Shown: piece by piece, positions 28,111-38,994 of the stretch
How the letters are laid out: every line of letters starts with the position of its first letter
How positions within the stretch are numbered: the first letter of the stretch is position 1
Assembly (NCBI RefSeq): GCF_000517425.1
Contig: NZ_CP006569.1
Coordinates: forward strand, 2,294,001 to 2,358,000
Length of the DNA stretch: 64,000 bases
Origin: Sodalis praecaptivus
Lineage (GTDB): Bacteria; Pseudomonadota; Gammaproteobacteria; Enterobacterales; Enterobacteriaceae
Direction: 5' to 3'
The notes under the pieces: generated by a model
Seen by the model: the letters and a program-made list of their open reading frames with translations, nothing else
Told to the model about the DNA's origin: nothing
The model's database searches: none
Translations under genes and position numbers: made by a program

Positions 28111-30613
28111 TTTATTGTCCGCCCTGCGCAAACAGCGGCTCTGGGATTTCCCGGGCGGCATCCATCCCCCCGAGATGAAAAGCCAGTCCAGCGGCGTGGC
28201 GCTCAAATCGCTGCCGCTGCCCGACAAGCTGATTATCCCCCTGAAACAGCATTTGGGCCCGGAGGGAGAGTTGCGGGTGACGGTCGGCGATCACGTCCTG
28301 CGGGGTCAGCCTTTGACCGCCGGTAGCGGCCGAACCTTGCCGGTACACGCCCCTACCTCCGGCACCATCGCGGCGATTACGGCGCACCGCACCGCGCATC
28401 CGTCGGGGTTAGCGGAGTTAAGCGTTATTTTATTGCCCGACGGCGACGACCGCTGGGTAACGCGTCAGCCCCTGACGGATTTCCGTCAATGTCCGCCGGC
28501 GCAGCTGCTCGAACGTATCCACCAGAGCGGCATCGCGGGTCTGGGCGGCGCGGGCTTTCCCACCGCGGCCAAACTCAGCGGCGGCATGTCAGGGGTTGAG
28601 ACCCTTATTATCAACGGCGCCGAATGCGAGCCCTATATCACCGCCGACGATCGGCTGATGCAGGAACATGCCGGTGACATTGTCACCGGTATGGCTGTCT
28701 TGCGCCATCTGCTGCAACCGCAGCGCCTGCTGCTGGGCGTCGAGGACAACAAACCCGACGCAATTACCGCCCTCAAAGCCGCGCTTCGCGGCAGCCCGGT
28801 CGGGGAACTACGGGTCATCCCCACCAAATACCCTTCCGGTGGCGCCAAACAATTAACCAAAATTCTGACCGGCAAAGAGGTGCCCGTTGGGCAACATTCC
28901 GCCGCTATCGGCGTGGCAATGTTGAATGTGGGTACCGTCTATGCCATCAAGCGGGCGATCATAGATGGCGAAGCACTGACCGAGCGCGTGGTGACCCTGA
29001 CCGGCGAAGCGCTGGCGCGGCCGGGCAATGTCTGGGCACGCCTGGGTACGCCGGTAAGCCACCTGCTCACCCACGCCGGCTTTTCGCCCGCCGCACAACC
29101 GATCGTTATTATGGGTGGGCCGTTAATGGGCTTCACCTTACCGGCGCTGGACGTGCCGGTGGTCAAAATCAGTAACTGCCTGCTGGCACCGTCCGAGCGT
29201 GAACTGGCGCCAACCGAGCCGGAACAAAGCTGTATCCGCTGCAGCCGGTGCGCGGATGCCTGTCCAGCCAGCCTGCTGCCGCAGCAACTCTATTGGTTCA
29301 GCCGCGGACAAGAGCACGATAAGGCTCGCCAGCACCACTTGTTTGATTGTATTGAATGCGGCGCCTGTGCCTATGTCTGCCCCAGCAATATTCCGCTGGT
29401 ACAGTATTACCGTCAGCAGAAAGCCGAAATCCGCGCGCTGGACGATGACGCGCGGCGCGCGGCGCAGGCCAAAGCACGCTATGAAGCGAAGCTGGCACGG
29501 CGCGAGCGCGAGAAGCAGCAACGGCTCGTCCGTCATCAGCAGGCGGCGGTGAAACTCGACGCCGCCACCGCCGCGCTGAACGGCACGCAGCCCGTCAACG
29601 CCGTCACGGCGGACGGATCGCCGCAAGATGCCGTTGCCGCCGCCATCGCCCGGGTAAAAGCCCGGCGGCAGGCGGTACCAAACGGCCAGAGCCTCCCCAC
29701 GCCCTCCGCAGCGCCGGCTGACCCGGCCGCCGAGCGGGAGGTGAGTAGCGCCGATCCGCGTAAGGAGGCCGTTGCCGCCGCTATCGCCCGGGTAAAAGCC
29801 CGGCGGCAGGCGGTACCAGACGGCCAGAGCCACCCCACGCCATCCGCACCGCCGGCTGACCCGGCCGCCGCGCGGGAGGTGAGTAGCGCCGATCCGCGTA
29901 AGGAGGCCGTCGCCGCCGCTATCGCCCGGGTAAAAGCCCGGCGGCAGGCGGCACCAGACGGCCAGAGCCACCCTACGCCCTCCGCAGCGCCGGCTGATCC
30001 GGCCGCCGCGCGGGAGGGAAGTAGCGCCGATCCGCGTAAGGAGGCCGTCGCCGCCGCTATCGCCCGAGTTAAAGCCCGGCGGCTAGAGGCGCAATCCGGC
30101 GCCGCGCGGCGGCCGCAGGACAACGCCCCACGCCGCCCTGCCGGAGAGATCAGCTCAAGTGACAACGTCACCCATATCGACACGGCAACGACACCCGCCA
30201 ACGGGTCAACCCGGTCGCCAACGCGCGATAACCGCGAGGCGACGCAAACCGTTTCCCCGGCGGCGGGCGCTGCCCCCACTCATCATGCCGCCTCGCCTGA
30301 GGTGATGAATGCCGATCCGCGCAAAGAGGCCGTTGCCGCCGCCATCGCCCGGGTCAAAGCCCGGCGGCAAGCGGCCCAGGAAACCGCGGCGCTAGCGCGG
30401 CGCGAAACCACCCGGCCGTCAACCGACGACGACTGCGCCAAAAGTGACACCGTCATGAAACCGATGATTGCCGCTGCCCCCCCTGCGGGCGAAAGCCACA
30501 CGGCCGGCGCGGCGTCACATCCTCCGCTCGCCGCCGGCGCGGCCATCCCCGCCCGACAGAAAGCGGAGCATAATGTTGCCGCCGCGACCACAGTTTCGTC
30601 TGAAGAGGACTAG
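28103..30613 (+). CDS. rsxC: Rsx/Rnf complex subunit C with a tandem-repeat C-terminal tail
   Basis: 836 residues. An N-terminal biotin/lipoyl-like domain precedes the NADH/FMN-binding Nqo1-like domain ([31 protein letters not shown]) and two 4Fe-4S motifs (Cys377-380-383-387 and Cys416-419-422-426). After about residue 440 comes a charged helical region, then a tail in which [13 protein letters not shown] recurs five times (from residues 510, 556, 602, 648 and 743). The first copies form near-identical 46-codon repeats. RsxC accepts electrons from NADH at the inner-membrane surface. ATG 28103 has AGGAG six bases upstream. The gene also holds two perfect matS matches. Confidence 0.96.
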   Translation: MFNLLSALRKQRLWDFPGGIHPPEMKSQSSGVALKSLPLPDKLIIPLKQHLGPEGELRVTVGDHVLRGQPLTAGSGRTLPVHAPTSGTIAAITAHRTAHPSGLAELSVILLPDGDDRWVTRQPLTDFRQCPPAQLLERIHQSGIAGLGGAGFPTAAKLSGGMSGVETLIINGAECEPYITADDRLMQEHAGDIVTGMAVLRHLLQPQRLLLGVEDNKPDAITALKAALRGSPVGELRVIPTKYPSGGAKQLTKILTGKEVPVGQHSAAIGVAMLNVGTVYAIKRAIIDGEALTERVVTLTGEALARPGNVWARLGTPVSHLLTHAGFSPAAQPIVIMGGPLMGFTLPALDVPVVKISNCLLAPSERELAPTEPEQSCIRCSRCADACPASLLPQQLYWFSRGQEHDKARQHHLFDCIECGACAYVCPSNIPLVQYYRQQKAEIRALDDDARRAAQAKARYEAKLARREREKQQRLVRHQQAAVKLDAATAALNGTQPVNAVTADGSPQDAVAAAIARVKARRQAVPNGQSLPTPSAAPADPAAEREVSSADPRKEAVAAAIARVKARRQAVPDGQSHPTPSAPPADPAAAREVSSADPRKEAVAAAIARVKARRQAAPDGQSHPTPSAAPADPAAAREGSSADPRKEAVAAAIARVKARRLEAQSGAARRPQDNAPRRPAGEISSSDNVTHIDTATTPANGSTRSPTRDNREATQTVSPAAGAAPTHHAASPEVMNADPRKEAVAAAIARVKARRQAAQETAALARRETTRPSTDDDCAKSDTVMKPMIAAAPPAGESHTAGAASHPPLAAGAAIPARQKAEHNVAAATTVSSEED
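28674..28686. other. matS site (MatP binding), perfect match
   Basis: GTGACATTGTCAC fits the matS consensus GTGACRNYGTCAC at every position and is extended by flanking CCG/CGG. It lies within the rsxC coding sequence. matS sites occur only in the terminus macrodomain of enterobacterial chromosomes. Confidence 0.75.
29630..30085 (+). repeat. 138-bp in-frame tandem repeats in rsxC
   Basis: Units begin at 29630, 29768, 29906 and 30044, exactly 138 bp (46 codons) apart, with only scattered base differences over three full periods and the start of a fourth. A separate diverged copy of the core begins at 30329. Each unit encodes a basic [13 protein letters not shown] helix followed by a Pro/Ser/Ala linker ending SSADPRKE. 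Confidence 0.93.
30159..30171. other. second matS site, perfect match
   Basis: GTGACAACGTCAC also fits GTGACRNYGTCAC completely. It lies 1.5 kb from the first, in the low-complexity tail-coding part of rsxC. Confidence 0.7.
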
Positions 30614-31654
30614 ATGGCGTTTAGAATTGCAAGCTCCCCCTTTACCCATAACCGGCAAACCACCCGGCAAATCATGATTCAGGTCATGCTTGCCTGCCTG
30701 CCGGGGCTGGCGGCTTTGGCGTACTTTTTCGGCAGCGGCGTGGTTATTCAACTGGCGTTAGCCTGCGCCACCGCGCTGATTGCCGAGGGCGTGGTGCTTA
30801 AACTGCGCCGTCAGCCGCTGGCGGACCGTCTGAGCGATGGATCCGCCCTGCTTACCGCCCTTTTGCTGGCGCTGAGTTTGCCGCCGCTGGGCCCGTGGTG
30901 GATGATAGTCCTGGCGACGGCGTTCGCGATTATTATCGCCAAACAGCTCTACGGCGGGCTCGGCCATAACCCGTTCAACCCGGCCATGGTGGGCTATGTG
31001 GTGCTCTTGATCTCCTTCCCGGTGCAGATGACCAGTTGGTCGCCGCAGCAAAGCCTGCTGCTGCATCCGGCCTCCCTGACCGACAGCATGGCGCTTATCT
31101 TTACCGGCGCCACGCCGGACGGTCTGACGCTCGCCCAACTGCGCGCCACCGTCGATGGCGTCACCCAGGCGACCCCGCTCGACGGGTTCAAAACCGGCCT
31201 GCGTACCGGCGCGCTCACCGCGCTAAACGCCCGCTGGGACTGGCAGGCGAGCGCCGGATGGACCTGGGCCAATATTGGCTTTTTACTGGGTGGGCTATAT
31301 CTGATCTGGCGGCGGGTAATTAGCTGGCATATTCCGCTTAGCGTCCTTGCCGCCATGCTGATTTGCGCCGGCCTCGGCCATTGGCTGGCGCCAGCGGTCA
31401 GCGCGCCGCCTTTACTGCACCTGTTTTCCGGCGCTACGATGCTGGGTGCGTTTTTTATTGCCACCGACCCGGTCACCGCGGCGACCACCGTCAAAGGGCG
31501 GCTTCTCTTTGGCGCGTTAACGGGTCTGTTGGTATGGCTTATCCGTACCTGGGGAGGTTACCCTGATGGCGTGGCCTTCGCCGTACTGCTGGCCAATATC
31601 TGCGTGCCGCTGATAGATCACTACACTCAGCCGCGCGCATATGGCCATCGCTAA
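30614..31654 (+). CDS. rsxD: Rsx/Rnf electron transport complex subunit D
   Basis: 346 residues, about nine membrane helices, RnfD/NqrB family. It carries a covalently bound FMN; the SGATML motif near residue 275 matches the attachment consensus (S/T)[19 protein letters not shown] and ATDPVTAAT are conserved. GAGGACTAG precedes the ATG and the start abuts the rsxC stop. Confidence 0.95.
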   Translation: MAFRIASSPFTHNRQTTRQIMIQVMLACLPGLAALAYFFGSGVVIQLALACATALIAEGVVLKLRRQPLADRLSDGSALLTALLLALSLPPLGPWWMIVLATAFAIIIAKQLYGGLGHNPFNPAMVGYVVLLISFPVQMTSWSPQQSLLLHPASLTDSMALIFTGATPDGLTLAQLRATVDGVTQATPLDGFKTGLRTGALTALNARWDWQASAGWTWANIGFLLGGLYLIWRRVISWHIPLSVLAAMLICAGLGHWLAPAVSAPPLLHLFSGATMLGAFFIATDPVTAATTVKGRLLFGALTGLLVWLIRTWGGYPDGVAFAVLLANICVPLIDHYTQPRAYGHR

Positions 31655-31664
31655 GGAAGGTAGG

Positions 31665-32300
31665 ATGTTAGAGACAATGAGGAAGCACGGCACGACCCTT
31701 GCCGTATTCGCCGCCCTTGCCACCGGGCTGACGGCGCTGGTCAACAGCCTGACCACCAGCACCATTGAACGGCAGGCGGCCAGACAGCAGATGCAATTGC
31801 TTGATCAGGTGTTGCCGCCGAATCTCTATAATAACCAGCTGCTGGACGAGTGTTATCTGGTGACCGACCCGGCGCTCGGTAGCAGCGCCCCGCACCGGCT
31901 TTATTTGGCGCGCATGGATGGCACGCCGGTCGCGGCGGCGGTGGAGTCCACCGCGCCGGACGGCTATTCCGGCGCCATTGAGTTGCTGATTGGCGCGGAT
32001 TTCGCTGGCAATGTCTTGGGCGCCCGGGTGACGCGCCATCATGAGACGCCGGGGCTGGGCGACAAAATCGAGCTGCGCATCTCGGATTGGATCACCCACT
32101 TTAGCGGCAAAACCGTGCGCTCGGATAACGACAAAAGTTGGGCGGTAAAGAAAGACGGTGGTATGTTCGATCAGTTCACCGGCGCCACCATTACTCCGCG
32201 AGCAGTGGTGAATGGCGTAAAACGCACCGCCGGCTTTTTGAAAAAGAACCTTAACGCGCTGGAGCAGATGCCCCATTGTGGAGAAACGCCGCATGAATGA
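31665..32300 (+). CDS. rsxG: Rsx/Rnf electron transport complex subunit G
   Basis: 211 residues. One N-terminal membrane helix (about 9-30) and a periplasmic FMN-binding domain. [12 protein letters not shown] and [10 protein letters not shown] are diagnostic; the Thr of TGAT receives FMN through a phosphoester. ATG 31665, with AGGTAGG just upstream, aligns with the E. coli start (MLKTIRKHG). It overlaps rsxE by 8 bases. Confidence 0.95.
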   Translation: MLETMRKHGTTLAVFAALATGLTALVNSLTTSTIERQAARQQMQLLDQVLPPNLYNNQLLDECYLVTDPALGSSAPHRLYLARMDGTPVAAAVESTAPDGYSGAIELLIGADFAGNVLGARVTRHHETPGLGDKIELRISDWITHFSGKTVRSDNDKSWAVKKDGGMFDQFTGATITPRAVVNGVKRTAGFLKKNLNALEQMPHCGETPHE

Positions 32301-32991
32301 AGCGAAACGGATCATCATCGAAGGCCTGTGGCGCAATAACTCGTCGCTGGTGCAGTTATTGGGGCTGTGTCCGCTGCTGGCGGTATCGAACACCGCCACC
32401 AACGCGCTCGGATTGGGGCTTGCCACCACGCTGGTGCTGGTTTGCACCAATACCGCGGTATCGGCCCTGCGCCGCTGGATCCCCGGCGAAATCCGCATTC
32501 CTATCTATGTGATGATTATCGCCTCGGTGGTCTCAACGGTACAGATGCTTATTAACGCCTACGCGTTTGGCCTTTATCAATCTCTCGGCATTTTCATTCC
32601 CCTCATCGTCACCAATTGCATCGTCATCGGCCGGGCGGAAGCCTATGCCTCGCAGCGGCCGCCGTCGCTGGCGGCGCTGGACGGTTTCGCCATCGGATTG
32701 GGCTCGACCTGCGCGCTGCTTCTGCTCGGCGCCCTGCGTGAGCTGCTCGGTAACGGCACGCTGTTCGATGGTGCCGATCAACTGCTGGGCGGTTGGGCGC
32801 GCGTGCTGCGCATCGAGGTGTTTCACACCGACACGCCGTTTTTGCTGGCGATGCTGCCGCCCGGCGCGTTTATCGGCCTGGGGTTTATGCTGGCGGGAAA
32901 ATACCTTATCGATCAACGCATAAAAGCCAGGCAACCGAAGCCGATCCGACCGGTAGTGCTGCAACAGGGACAACCGTTAGCCGATGAATAA
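32293..32991 (+). CDS. rsxE: Rsx/Rnf electron transport complex subunit E
   Basis: 232 residues, six membrane helices, paralogue of RsxA with the matching Cys motifs [11 protein letters not shown] and [12 protein letters not shown]. It forms the membrane core of the complex with RsxA. Overlaps the rsxG stop and the nth start, as in E. coli, so the operon ends with the repair gene. Confidence 0.96.
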   Translation: MNEAKRIIIEGLWRNNSSLVQLLGLCPLLAVSNTATNALGLGLATTLVLVCTNTAVSALRRWIPGEIRIPIYVMIIASVVSTVQMLINAYAFGLYQSLGIFIPLIVTNCIVIGRAEAYASQRPPSLAALDGFAIGLGSTCALLLLGALRELLGNGTLFDGADQLLGGWARVLRIEVFHTDTPFLLAMLPPGAFIGLGFMLAGKYLIDQRIKARQPKPIRPVVLQQGQPLADE

Positions 32992-33622
32992 AACCAAGCG
33001 TTATGACATGCTTTGCCGCCTGCAGGCCAATAATCCTCACCCCACCACGGAGTTGGAGTACCGTTCGCCTTTCGAGCTGTTAATCGCGGTACTGCTCTCG
33101 GCACAGGCCACCGATGTCAGCGTCAATAAGGCCACCCGCCTGTTATTTCCGGTGGCCAATACGCCGCAGGCCATGCTGGCGCTGGGGGTGGAGGGCGTCA
33201 AAAGCTATATCAAATCGATAGGACTCTTCAACAGCAAGGCGGAAAATATCATTAAAACTTGTCGACTGCTGCTAGAGCGGCACCAGGGCGTGGTACCCGA
33301 GGACCGCGCCGCGCTGGAGGCGCTGCCGGGGGTCGGGCGCAAAACCGCCAATGTCGTGCTGAATACCGCTTTCGGCTGGCCGACGATCGCCGTGGATACC
33401 CATATTTTCCGCGTCGCCAACCGTACCCGTTTTGCGGTTGGCAAAGACGTGGCAGCGGTGGAGCAAAAGCTGTTGGCCGTCGTGCCGAAAGCGTTTCAGG
33501 TCGATTGCCACCATTGGTTTATTCTCCACGGCCGCTATACTTGCATCGCCCGCAAGCCGCGCTGCGGCTCCTGCCTGATTGAAGATCTGTGTGAGTACGA
33601 TCAAAAACATTATCCGCAATAA
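32984..33622 (+). CDS. nth: endonuclease III (DNA glycosylase/AP lyase)
   Basis: 212 residues, colinear with E. coli Nth. Removes oxidised pyrimidines and cleaves abasic sites. The helix-hairpin-helix [12 protein letters not shown] carries catalytic Lys120; Asp138 is in AVDTHIF; the C-terminal 4Fe-4S ligands are Cys187, 194, 197 and 203 ([17 protein letters not shown]). Translationally coupled to rsxE by an 8-base overlap. Confidence 0.97.
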   Translation: MNKTKRYDMLCRLQANNPHPTTELEYRSPFELLIAVLLSAQATDVSVNKATRLLFPVANTPQAMLALGVEGVKSYIKSIGLFNSKAENIIKTCRLLLERHQGVVPEDRAALEALPGVGRKTANVVLNTAFGWPTIAVDTHIFRVANRTRFAVGKDVAAVEQKLLAVVPKAFQVDCHHWFILHGRYTCIARKPRCGSCLIEDLCEYDQKHYPQ

Positions 33623-33633
33623 CCCGTCCTCGG

Positions 33634-33729
33634 CGGCCTGCCCCTTCAGGACGTCGCGCCATCTGCGGCCTGGCCGTTCAAGGCGTCGCGCCATCTGCGG
33701 CCTGACCCTACAGGGCGTCGCGCCGGCAG
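33634..33729. repeat. three tandem copies of a 32-bp GC-rich unit
   Basis: Units start at 33634, 33666 and 33698 with the pattern CGGCCTGnCCnTnCAnGnCGTCGCGCC; the first two end identically (ATCTG). The third runs into GGCAGTAGCCCTGACG, a string shared with the repeat at 55.1-55.3 kb. Confidence 0.85.
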
Positions 33730-33979
33730 TAGCCCTGACGCGGCCGTTGCCGGGCGCGCCAGGCAGACGGCCATTGACGCCGATCGCCGCCCCCATGCCC
33801 GTTGAAGGCGCCGTTGCGGAAAGCCGCTTAAGGCTGTGGGCAGAACGCGACCCCGTCGTTGTCTCTGCACCCTTGACGATAAGCGGCATGTGCATAGTCA
33901 CGCACGATGTGTCCCGTCTGTCTGGTTAAAGGCACAGCAATTCACCTTGTTCATCGCTTTTTTCTCTCATAGGTAAGTG

Positions 33980-34004
33980 ACTAATTTTCATGTTGAAAAT
34001 TAGT
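33980..34004. promoter_or_regulatory. perfect inverted repeat upstream of dtpA
   Basis: ACTAATTTTC / GAAAATTAGT flank a five-base centre (ATGTT), 235 bp before the dtpA start. It could be an operator for a dimeric regulator or an RNA hairpin; no T-tract follows. Confidence 0.5.
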
Positions 34005-34238
34005 TTCGTTTGATAATTATTAACCTAGCAGCATAAAAAACCGATTGTCTTGGGACTGCATTATATTTTATGCTTCGCCGGAACTGCATTATGCAACAGC
34101 GTTAAAATCTTCCGAACGACCGAGAACGGATGTTTAACCGTTCGCCCCTTTTGAAAACGATACGTGTGGAATGATGCCGCCATCATTACCCACGACAATT
34201 TCTGCACGCCAAAAAGCAGAATGAAAAACGAGGTCCTT

Positions 34239-35762
34239 GTGTCAACTGCAAACCAACCAACCACGGAACCCCGCGTGACCATCAACGCGTTCAAGCAACC
34301 GAAATCGTTTTATCTCATTTTTTCCATCGAACTATGGGAGCGATTCGGCTACTACGGCCTACAGGGGATCCTGGCCGTTTACCTGGTAAAAATGCTGGGC
34401 CTATCGGAATCCGCCTCCATTACCTTGTTTTCGTCCTTCAGCGCGCTAGTGTATGGCTTTGTCGCCATCGGCGGCTGGCTGGGCGACAAAGTGCTCGGCA
34501 CCAAACGCGTCATCATTCTCGGCACCCTGGTGCTCACCGCCGGTTACAGCATGGTGGCCTGGTCCGGGCATGAGGTCTTCTGGGTTTATCTCGGTATGGC
34601 CACCATTGCCGTCGGCAGCGGTCTGTTCAAAGCCAACCCGTCCTCCCTGCTGTCCACCTGTTATGAAAAAGGCGATCCGCGCCTGGACGGCGCCTTTACC
34701 ATGTATTACATGGCCATCAACATCGGCTCGTTCCTGTCGATGCTGGCGACGCCCTGGCTGGCGGCGCATTACGGCTGGAGCGTGGCGTTTTCGTTAAGCG
34801 TCGTCGGGATGCTTATCACGCTGGTAAACTTTGTGTTGTGCCGCGGCTACGTGAAAGATTACGGTTCAGCGCCAGATTTTGAGGCGCTCAACGGAGCGCG
34901 TCTGCTGGCGGTGATTGCCGGCATTCTGGTGCTTATCCCCGTCGCCACCTGGTTGTTGCATCATCAGGACATCGCGCGTATGGCCCTCGGCGCGGTGACG
35001 CTCGGCATTTTACTGGTTTTCGCCTATGAAACCCTGCGTCTTGACGGCGCGGCGCGTCGCCGGATGTTGGTCGCGTTCATCATGATGCTGGAAGCGGTGG
35101 TCTTCTTCGTGCTCTATAGCCAGATGCCGACCTCCCTTAACTTTTTCGCTATTCATAATGTTGAAACCTCGCTGCTGGGACTGAATTTTGAACCTGAGCA
35201 GTTTCAAGCGCTGAATCCTTTCTGGATCATGCTTGCCAGCCCATTACTGGCGGCGGGATATAATCGCCTGGGGGATCGCCTGCCGATGCCGTTCAAGTTT
35301 GCCATTGGTATGGTGCTGTGTTCGCTGGCCTTCCTGGTGCTGCCGCTGGGTGCGCATTTCGCCAGCGCGGCCGGCATGGTGTCGATTTACTGGCTCATTC
35401 TGAGCTATGCGCTGCAAAGCATTGGCGAGTTGATGATCTCCGGACTCGGTCTGGCGATGGTGGCGCAGCTGGTTCCGCAGCGTTTGATGGGGTTCATCAT
35501 GGGCGCCTGGTTCTTAACCACCGCCGCGGCGGCGATTATCGCCGGCTTCGTCGCCAACTTATCCGCGGTACCGTCCGACGTGAGCGATGCGCACCACTCT
35601 TTGCAGGTCTATAGCCATGTGTTTATGCAGATAGGCATCTGCACCGGCGTCATCGCCGTGCTAATGCTGGCGTTCGCGCCGAAGCTTAACCGTCTGGCGC
35701 GGGCGGACGGTGCGGCGCAACCGGCGCAAAAGGGCATGATGCCGGCGACGCAGGGCGAATAA
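34239..35762 (+). CDS. dtpA: proton-dependent di/tripeptide permease (POT family)
   Basis: About 507 residues with roughly 14 membrane helices, closely similar to E. coli DtpA/TppB (500 aa). The POT signature [10 protein letters not shown] (ExxERFxYY) is near residue 30, and [31 protein letters not shown] forms the second signature region. Imports di- and tripeptides with protons. GTG 34239 was chosen because VSTANQ aligns with E. coli MSTANQ and GAGG is six bases upstream; ATG 34221 is an alternative. gstA, which follows in E. coli, is missing. Confidence 0.95.
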   Translation: MSTANQPTTEPRVTINAFKQPKSFYLIFSIELWERFGYYGLQGILAVYLVKMLGLSESASITLFSSFSALVYGFVAIGGWLGDKVLGTKRVIILGTLVLTAGYSMVAWSGHEVFWVYLGMATIAVGSGLFKANPSSLLSTCYEKGDPRLDGAFTMYYMAINIGSFLSMLATPWLAAHYGWSVAFSLSVVGMLITLVNFVLCRGYVKDYGSAPDFEALNGARLLAVIAGILVLIPVATWLLHHQDIARMALGAVTLGILLVFAYETLRLDGAARRRMLVAFIMMLEAVVFFVLYSQMPTSLNFFAIHNVETSLLGLNFEPEQFQALNPFWIMLASPLLAAGYNRLGDRLPMPFKFAIGMVLCSLAFLVLPLGAHFASAAGMVSIYWLILSYALQSIGELMISGLGLAMVAQLVPQRLMGFIMGAWFLTTAAAAIIAGFVANLSAVPSDVSDAHHSLQVYSHVFMQIGICTGVIAVLMLAFAPKLNRLARADGAAQPAQKGMMPATQGE

Positions 35763-35811
35763 TCGCCGCGCCGCGGGTCCCGACCTACCCACCGAGGGGA
35801 GAGGCCAGAGT

Positions 35812-35841
35812 GAAAAAAAGCCGGCCCGTAACGGGCCGGCT
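35812..35841 (-). terminator. intrinsic terminator of pdxY
   Basis: GCCGGCCCG / CGGGCCGGC (35820-35840) with a three-base loop; read on the minus strand it is followed by a run of seven T. It lies 63 bases after the pdxY stop. Confidence 0.85.
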
Positions 35842-35903
35842 GGGCAACAAAAGCGCTCAACGGCGCACCTGCTATCAACGCCGCCGCGAGTATTGTCCGG
35901 TGT

Positions 35904-36767
35904 TTACACCACCGGCGACGCCGGGAAATGATGCTGCGGCAGCGCGATTTGGTCTTGCGCCGCTACCACCTGCAATTCATATTCCGCGCTCTCTTTGGTC
36001 TGTTTCATCACCTCATACACCGCCGCGGTGACGTGCTCCAACGCTTTCTGCGGGCTCAATCCCTTTAGTAGATTCACCAACAGCAGGCCGCTGGTGAGAT
36101 CCCCCACCCCCACCGGCTTACGGGCGCCAAAATCCACCAGCGGTCGACGGGTATGCCAGGCTTGGTCGGCGGTAACCAGCACCATTTCAAAACTTTGGGG
36201 ATCATAACCGGCGTAACTGAGATGTTTTACCAGCACCATGCGCGGTCCGCGCTGAATCAGCTCGCGGGCGGTAGCCACCGCCTCATCCACCGAAGTTACG
36301 CGATGTCCGCTAAGCTGCTCCAGTTCTAGCAAATTCGGCGCGATAATATCGGCGGCCAGCAGCCCGGCTTTGCAGTGGAATTCCGCCACGCCCGGCGCAA
36401 CGATACATCCCTTGTCCGGGTCGCCCATCACCGGATCCAGCAGGTACAGAGCGGCGGGGTTTGCCTTTTTCACCTGCTGCACAATAGTCAAGATATGCTC
36501 TCCCTGCTCCGGCGCGCCAATATAGCCGCTCAGCACCGCATCACAGCGCTTGAGACCATCAATTGCCGCTATCCCTTTCACAATCTCCGTCAGGTGCGTC
36601 GCGGGCATCACGCAGCCGGTCCACTGACCATACTGGGTGTGGTTAGAAAACTGCACGGTATTGAGCGGCCACACATTAACGCCCATCCGGCGCATGGGAA
36701 ATACCGCGGAGCTATTGCCCGCATGACCGTAAACCACGTGAGACTGGATAGAGAGAACATTCTTCAT
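35904..36767 (-). CDS. pdxY: pyridoxal kinase 2 (PdxY)
   Basis: 287 residues, identical in length to E. coli PdxY. Ribokinase-like fold; phosphorylates pyridoxal in the B6 salvage route, complementing PdxH encoded three genes away. [20 protein letters not shown] near the start and [11 protein letters not shown] (anion hole and catalytic Asp) near residue 220 are typical. ATG 36767 aligns with the E. coli start; a longer GTG-started form from 36788 is possible. Co-directional with tyrS. Confidence 0.95.
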   Translation of the reverse strand: MKNVLSIQSHVVYGHAGNSSAVFPMRRMGVNVWPLNTVQFSNHTQYGQWTGCVMPATHLTEIVKGIAAIDGLKRCDAVLSGYIGAPEQGEHILTIVQQVKKANPAALYLLDPVMGDPDKGCIVAPGVAEFHCKAGLLAADIIAPNLLELEQLSGHRVTSVDEAVATARELIQRGPRMVLVKHLSYAGYDPQSFEMVLVTADQAWHTRRPLVDFGARKPVGVGDLTSGLLLVNLLKGLSPQKALEHVTAAVYEVMKQTKESAEYELQVVAAQDQIALPQHHFPASPVV

Positions 36768-36810
36768 CAAAAAAATCGCCTTACACACCTTCGGCCTGCG
36801 GCCGTCACAC

Positions 36811-36833
36811 AGAAGAAAGGGGCCCGAAGCCCC
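36811..36833 (-). terminator. hairpin after tyrS
   Basis: On the minus strand GGGGC / GCCCC enclose TTCGG and are followed by TTTCTTCT. It lies just past the tyrS stop, before pdxY, so it may partially terminate tyrS transcripts. Confidence 0.6.
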
Positions 36834-36848
36834 CTACCGGAAATCCCG

Positions 36849-38123
36849 CTATTGCCAGTTGAGCAGACAGTAGTGTTTTTTACCCCGGCGCAGCAGGGTA
36901 TAACGACCATACAGCCTATCGGCGTCGTTAAACACATACTCCGGCGATGCCTGTTTTTCGCCGTTTACCGCCACCGCGTTGGAACTTATCATGGTACGGG
37001 CCTGGCCGCGCGACGGCACCAGTTCAGCCGCCACCAGCGCCTGCTGTAAATCCGCGCCGCGCTCAAGGGCGATCGTCGGCATGCCGTCCTGCGCCAATTG
37101 GGCGAAATCCTCCTCGGTCAGGTCCGCCAGCGCACCGGTGAACAGGCTAGCGGTAATACGCTTCGCCGCCGCCAACCCTTGCTCGCCGTGAACCATGCGG
37201 GTGACCTCTTCCGCCAGCACATATTGGGCGCGAGGGGCTTTGTCGCTGGCGCGATCTTCTTGTTCCAGCGCCTCAATAGCGGAAAGCGACAGGAAGGTGA
37301 AGAATTTCAAGAAGCGATACACGTCGCTGTCGGCGGTATTGATCCAAAACTGATAAAACTTATAGGGGCTGGTCTTGCTGGGATCCAGCCACACCGCGCC
37401 GCCCTCGGTCTTGCCGAATTTGGTGCCGTCCGCTTTGGTGATAAGCGGCACCGTCAGGCCATACACCGTGTTTTGGTGCAGCCTGCGCGTCAAATCGATG
37501 CCGGAGGTAATGTTCCCCCACTGATCCGAGCCACCAATCTGTAGCGCCACACCATATTGCTTATTCAGGCAGGCGAAATCGTAGCCCTGCAACAAATTAT
37601 AAGAGAACTCGGTAAAGGAAATGCCGCTGTCATCGCGGTTCAACCGCTGCTTCACCGCTTCTTTATTGATCATCTGATTGACGGAAAAGTGCTTACCGAT
37701 ATCGCGCAGAAAGGTCAGCACGTTCATCGAGCCAAACCAATCATAATTGTTGGCGGCGATGGCGCTATTTTCGCCACAATCAAAATCGAGGAACGGCGAT
37801 ACCTGGCGTTTGATTTTTTCTACCCATTCCTGGACGGTTTCCGCGGTATTGAGCTTGCGCTCGGTCGCTTTGAAGCTGGGATCGCCGATGAGCCCGGTAG
37901 CCCCCCCCACCAGCGCCACCGGACGGTGGCCGGCCAGTTGAAAGCGTTTGAGGCACAGCAAGGGCACCAGATGTCCCAAATGCAAGCTGTCGGCGGTGGG
38001 ATCGAAGCCGCAATATAGCGCGATCGGCCCAGCCGCCAACCGCTCGGCCAGCGCCGTCTCGTCCGTGACCTGGGCAATCAGGCCCCGCTCTTGCAATTGT
38101 TGTATTAGGTTACTGCTTGCCAT
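36849..38123 (-). CDS. tyrS: tyrosyl-tRNA synthetase
   Basis: 424 residues as in E. coli, near-identical. Class I synthetase charging tRNA-Tyr. The HIGH motif appears as HLGH (about residue 49), the tyrosine-recognition segment as [11 protein letters not shown], and KMSKS as KFGKT (about 235); a C-terminal S4 RNA-binding domain follows. ATG 38123 has GGAG seven bases upstream; the longer frame to 38183 has no homology support. Confidence 0.98.
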   Translation of the reverse strand: MASSNLIQQLQERGLIAQVTDETALAERLAAGPIALYCGFDPTADSLHLGHLVPLLCLKRFQLAGHRPVALVGGATGLIGDPSFKATERKLNTAETVQEWVEKIKRQVSPFLDFDCGENSAIAANNYDWFGSMNVLTFLRDIGKHFSVNQMINKEAVKQRLNRDDSGISFTEFSYNLLQGYDFACLNKQYGVALQIGGSDQWGNITSGIDLTRRLHQNTVYGLTVPLITKADGTKFGKTEGGAVWLDPSKTSPYKFYQFWINTADSDVYRFLKFFTFLSLSAIEALEQEDRASDKAPRAQYVLAEEVTRMVHGEQGLAAAKRITASLFTGALADLTEEDFAQLAQDGMPTIALERGADLQQALVAAELVPSRGQARTMISSNAVAVNGEKQASPEYVFNDADRLYGRYTLLRRGKKHYCLLNWQ

Positions 38124-38282
38124 CAAAAACTCCATTATCAAGAAAGAGAAAAAAAGGACACCGCGGCCCGCGCCGGTTTTCACCAGCGCGCCAGACCCTG
38201 TCCTTAAAATACGTTATCGTGGCACCGGCGCCGCGGGCAGGTGCAATGCCCGGCGCTTCGGTGACGGCGCCAACCGTTTCGG

Positions 38283-38933
38283 CTAGGGCGCCAGCCGATC
38301 AATGTGCCAACCGCCCTCTTCACGCCGATAGAGAAATCTGTCGTGCAAGCGATGTTCACCGCCCTGCCAGAATTCCATCGCATCGATAGTGACCCGATAA
38401 CCGCCCCAGAAGCTGGGCAGCGGCACCGCGCCCTGAGCAAATTTCTGTTTCAGCTCCAGGAACTTACTTTCCAACACGCCGCGGGCGGAGATCCGGCTGG
38501 ATTGCCGCGAAACCCAGGCGCCTATCTGGCTGTCGCGCGGGCGGCTGTGAAAGTACTTCATCACCTCGATAACCGAGAGCCGCTCCGCGCGGCCCAGCAC
38601 CAGAACCTGCCGCTCCAGCGCGTGCCAGGGAAAGTGCAGGCTGATGCGGGGGTTATGCGCTAAATGCGTCGCTTTGCGGCTGCCGAGATTGGTGTAGAAC
38701 ACCATACCCTGGCTGTCGAAATGTTTAAGCAATACCAGCCGCTGGTACGGCTGACCGTCCGCGTCCACGGTACCCACGCTCATGGCGGTGGCATCGGGAA
38801 GCTGCGCGGCGCAGGCTTGCTTGAGCCACTGCTCGAACAAAGCCATCGGCTCCGCCGTTAAATCGGCGCGACGCAGCCCGCCCCGGGTATATTCCCTGCG
38901 CAGGGCGGCAATATCGATTGAATGTTCAGTCAT
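38283..38933 (-). CDS. pdxH: pyridoxine/pyridoxamine 5'-phosphate oxidase
   Basis: 216 residues against 218 in E. coli. FMN enzyme that makes pyridoxal 5'-phosphate, the final B6 step. [37 protein letters not shown] (FMN/phosphate binding) and the C-terminal signature [16 protein letters not shown] are present. It lies directly upstream of tyrS and pdxY, so B6 synthesis and salvage are clustered. Confidence 0.97.
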   Translation of the reverse strand: MTEHSIDIAALRREYTRGGLRRADLTAEPMALFEQWLKQACAAQLPDATAMSVGTVDADGQPYQRLVLLKHFDSQGMVFYTNLGSRKATHLAHNPRISLHFPWHALERQVLVLGRAERLSVIEVMKYFHSRPRDSQIGAWVSRQSSRISARGVLESKFLELKQKFAQGAVPLPSFWGGYRVTIDAMEFWQGGEHRLHDRFLYRREEGGWHIDRLAP

Positions 38934-38994
38934 AATTTGCTGAAAAGGCGGCAATGAAAGCCGTTATTGTGCGCCGTGACGCTGAAAATCTCAA

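Larger units (their letters stand above)
33623..34238. other. gene-free region between nth and dtpA
   Basis: About 615 bp without a convincing gene. The first third is very G+C-rich and holds a 32-bp tandem repeat (33634-33729). The rest is A+T-rich and holds a perfect 10-bp inverted repeat (33980-34004) and presumably the dtpA promoter. Confidence 0.6.

Noticed and set aside
29138..30279. Large minus-strand frames over rsxC, including repeats of Arg/Ala-rich peptide
   Set aside because: They are antisense translation of the tandem-repeat rsxC tail; rsxC has clear family domains.
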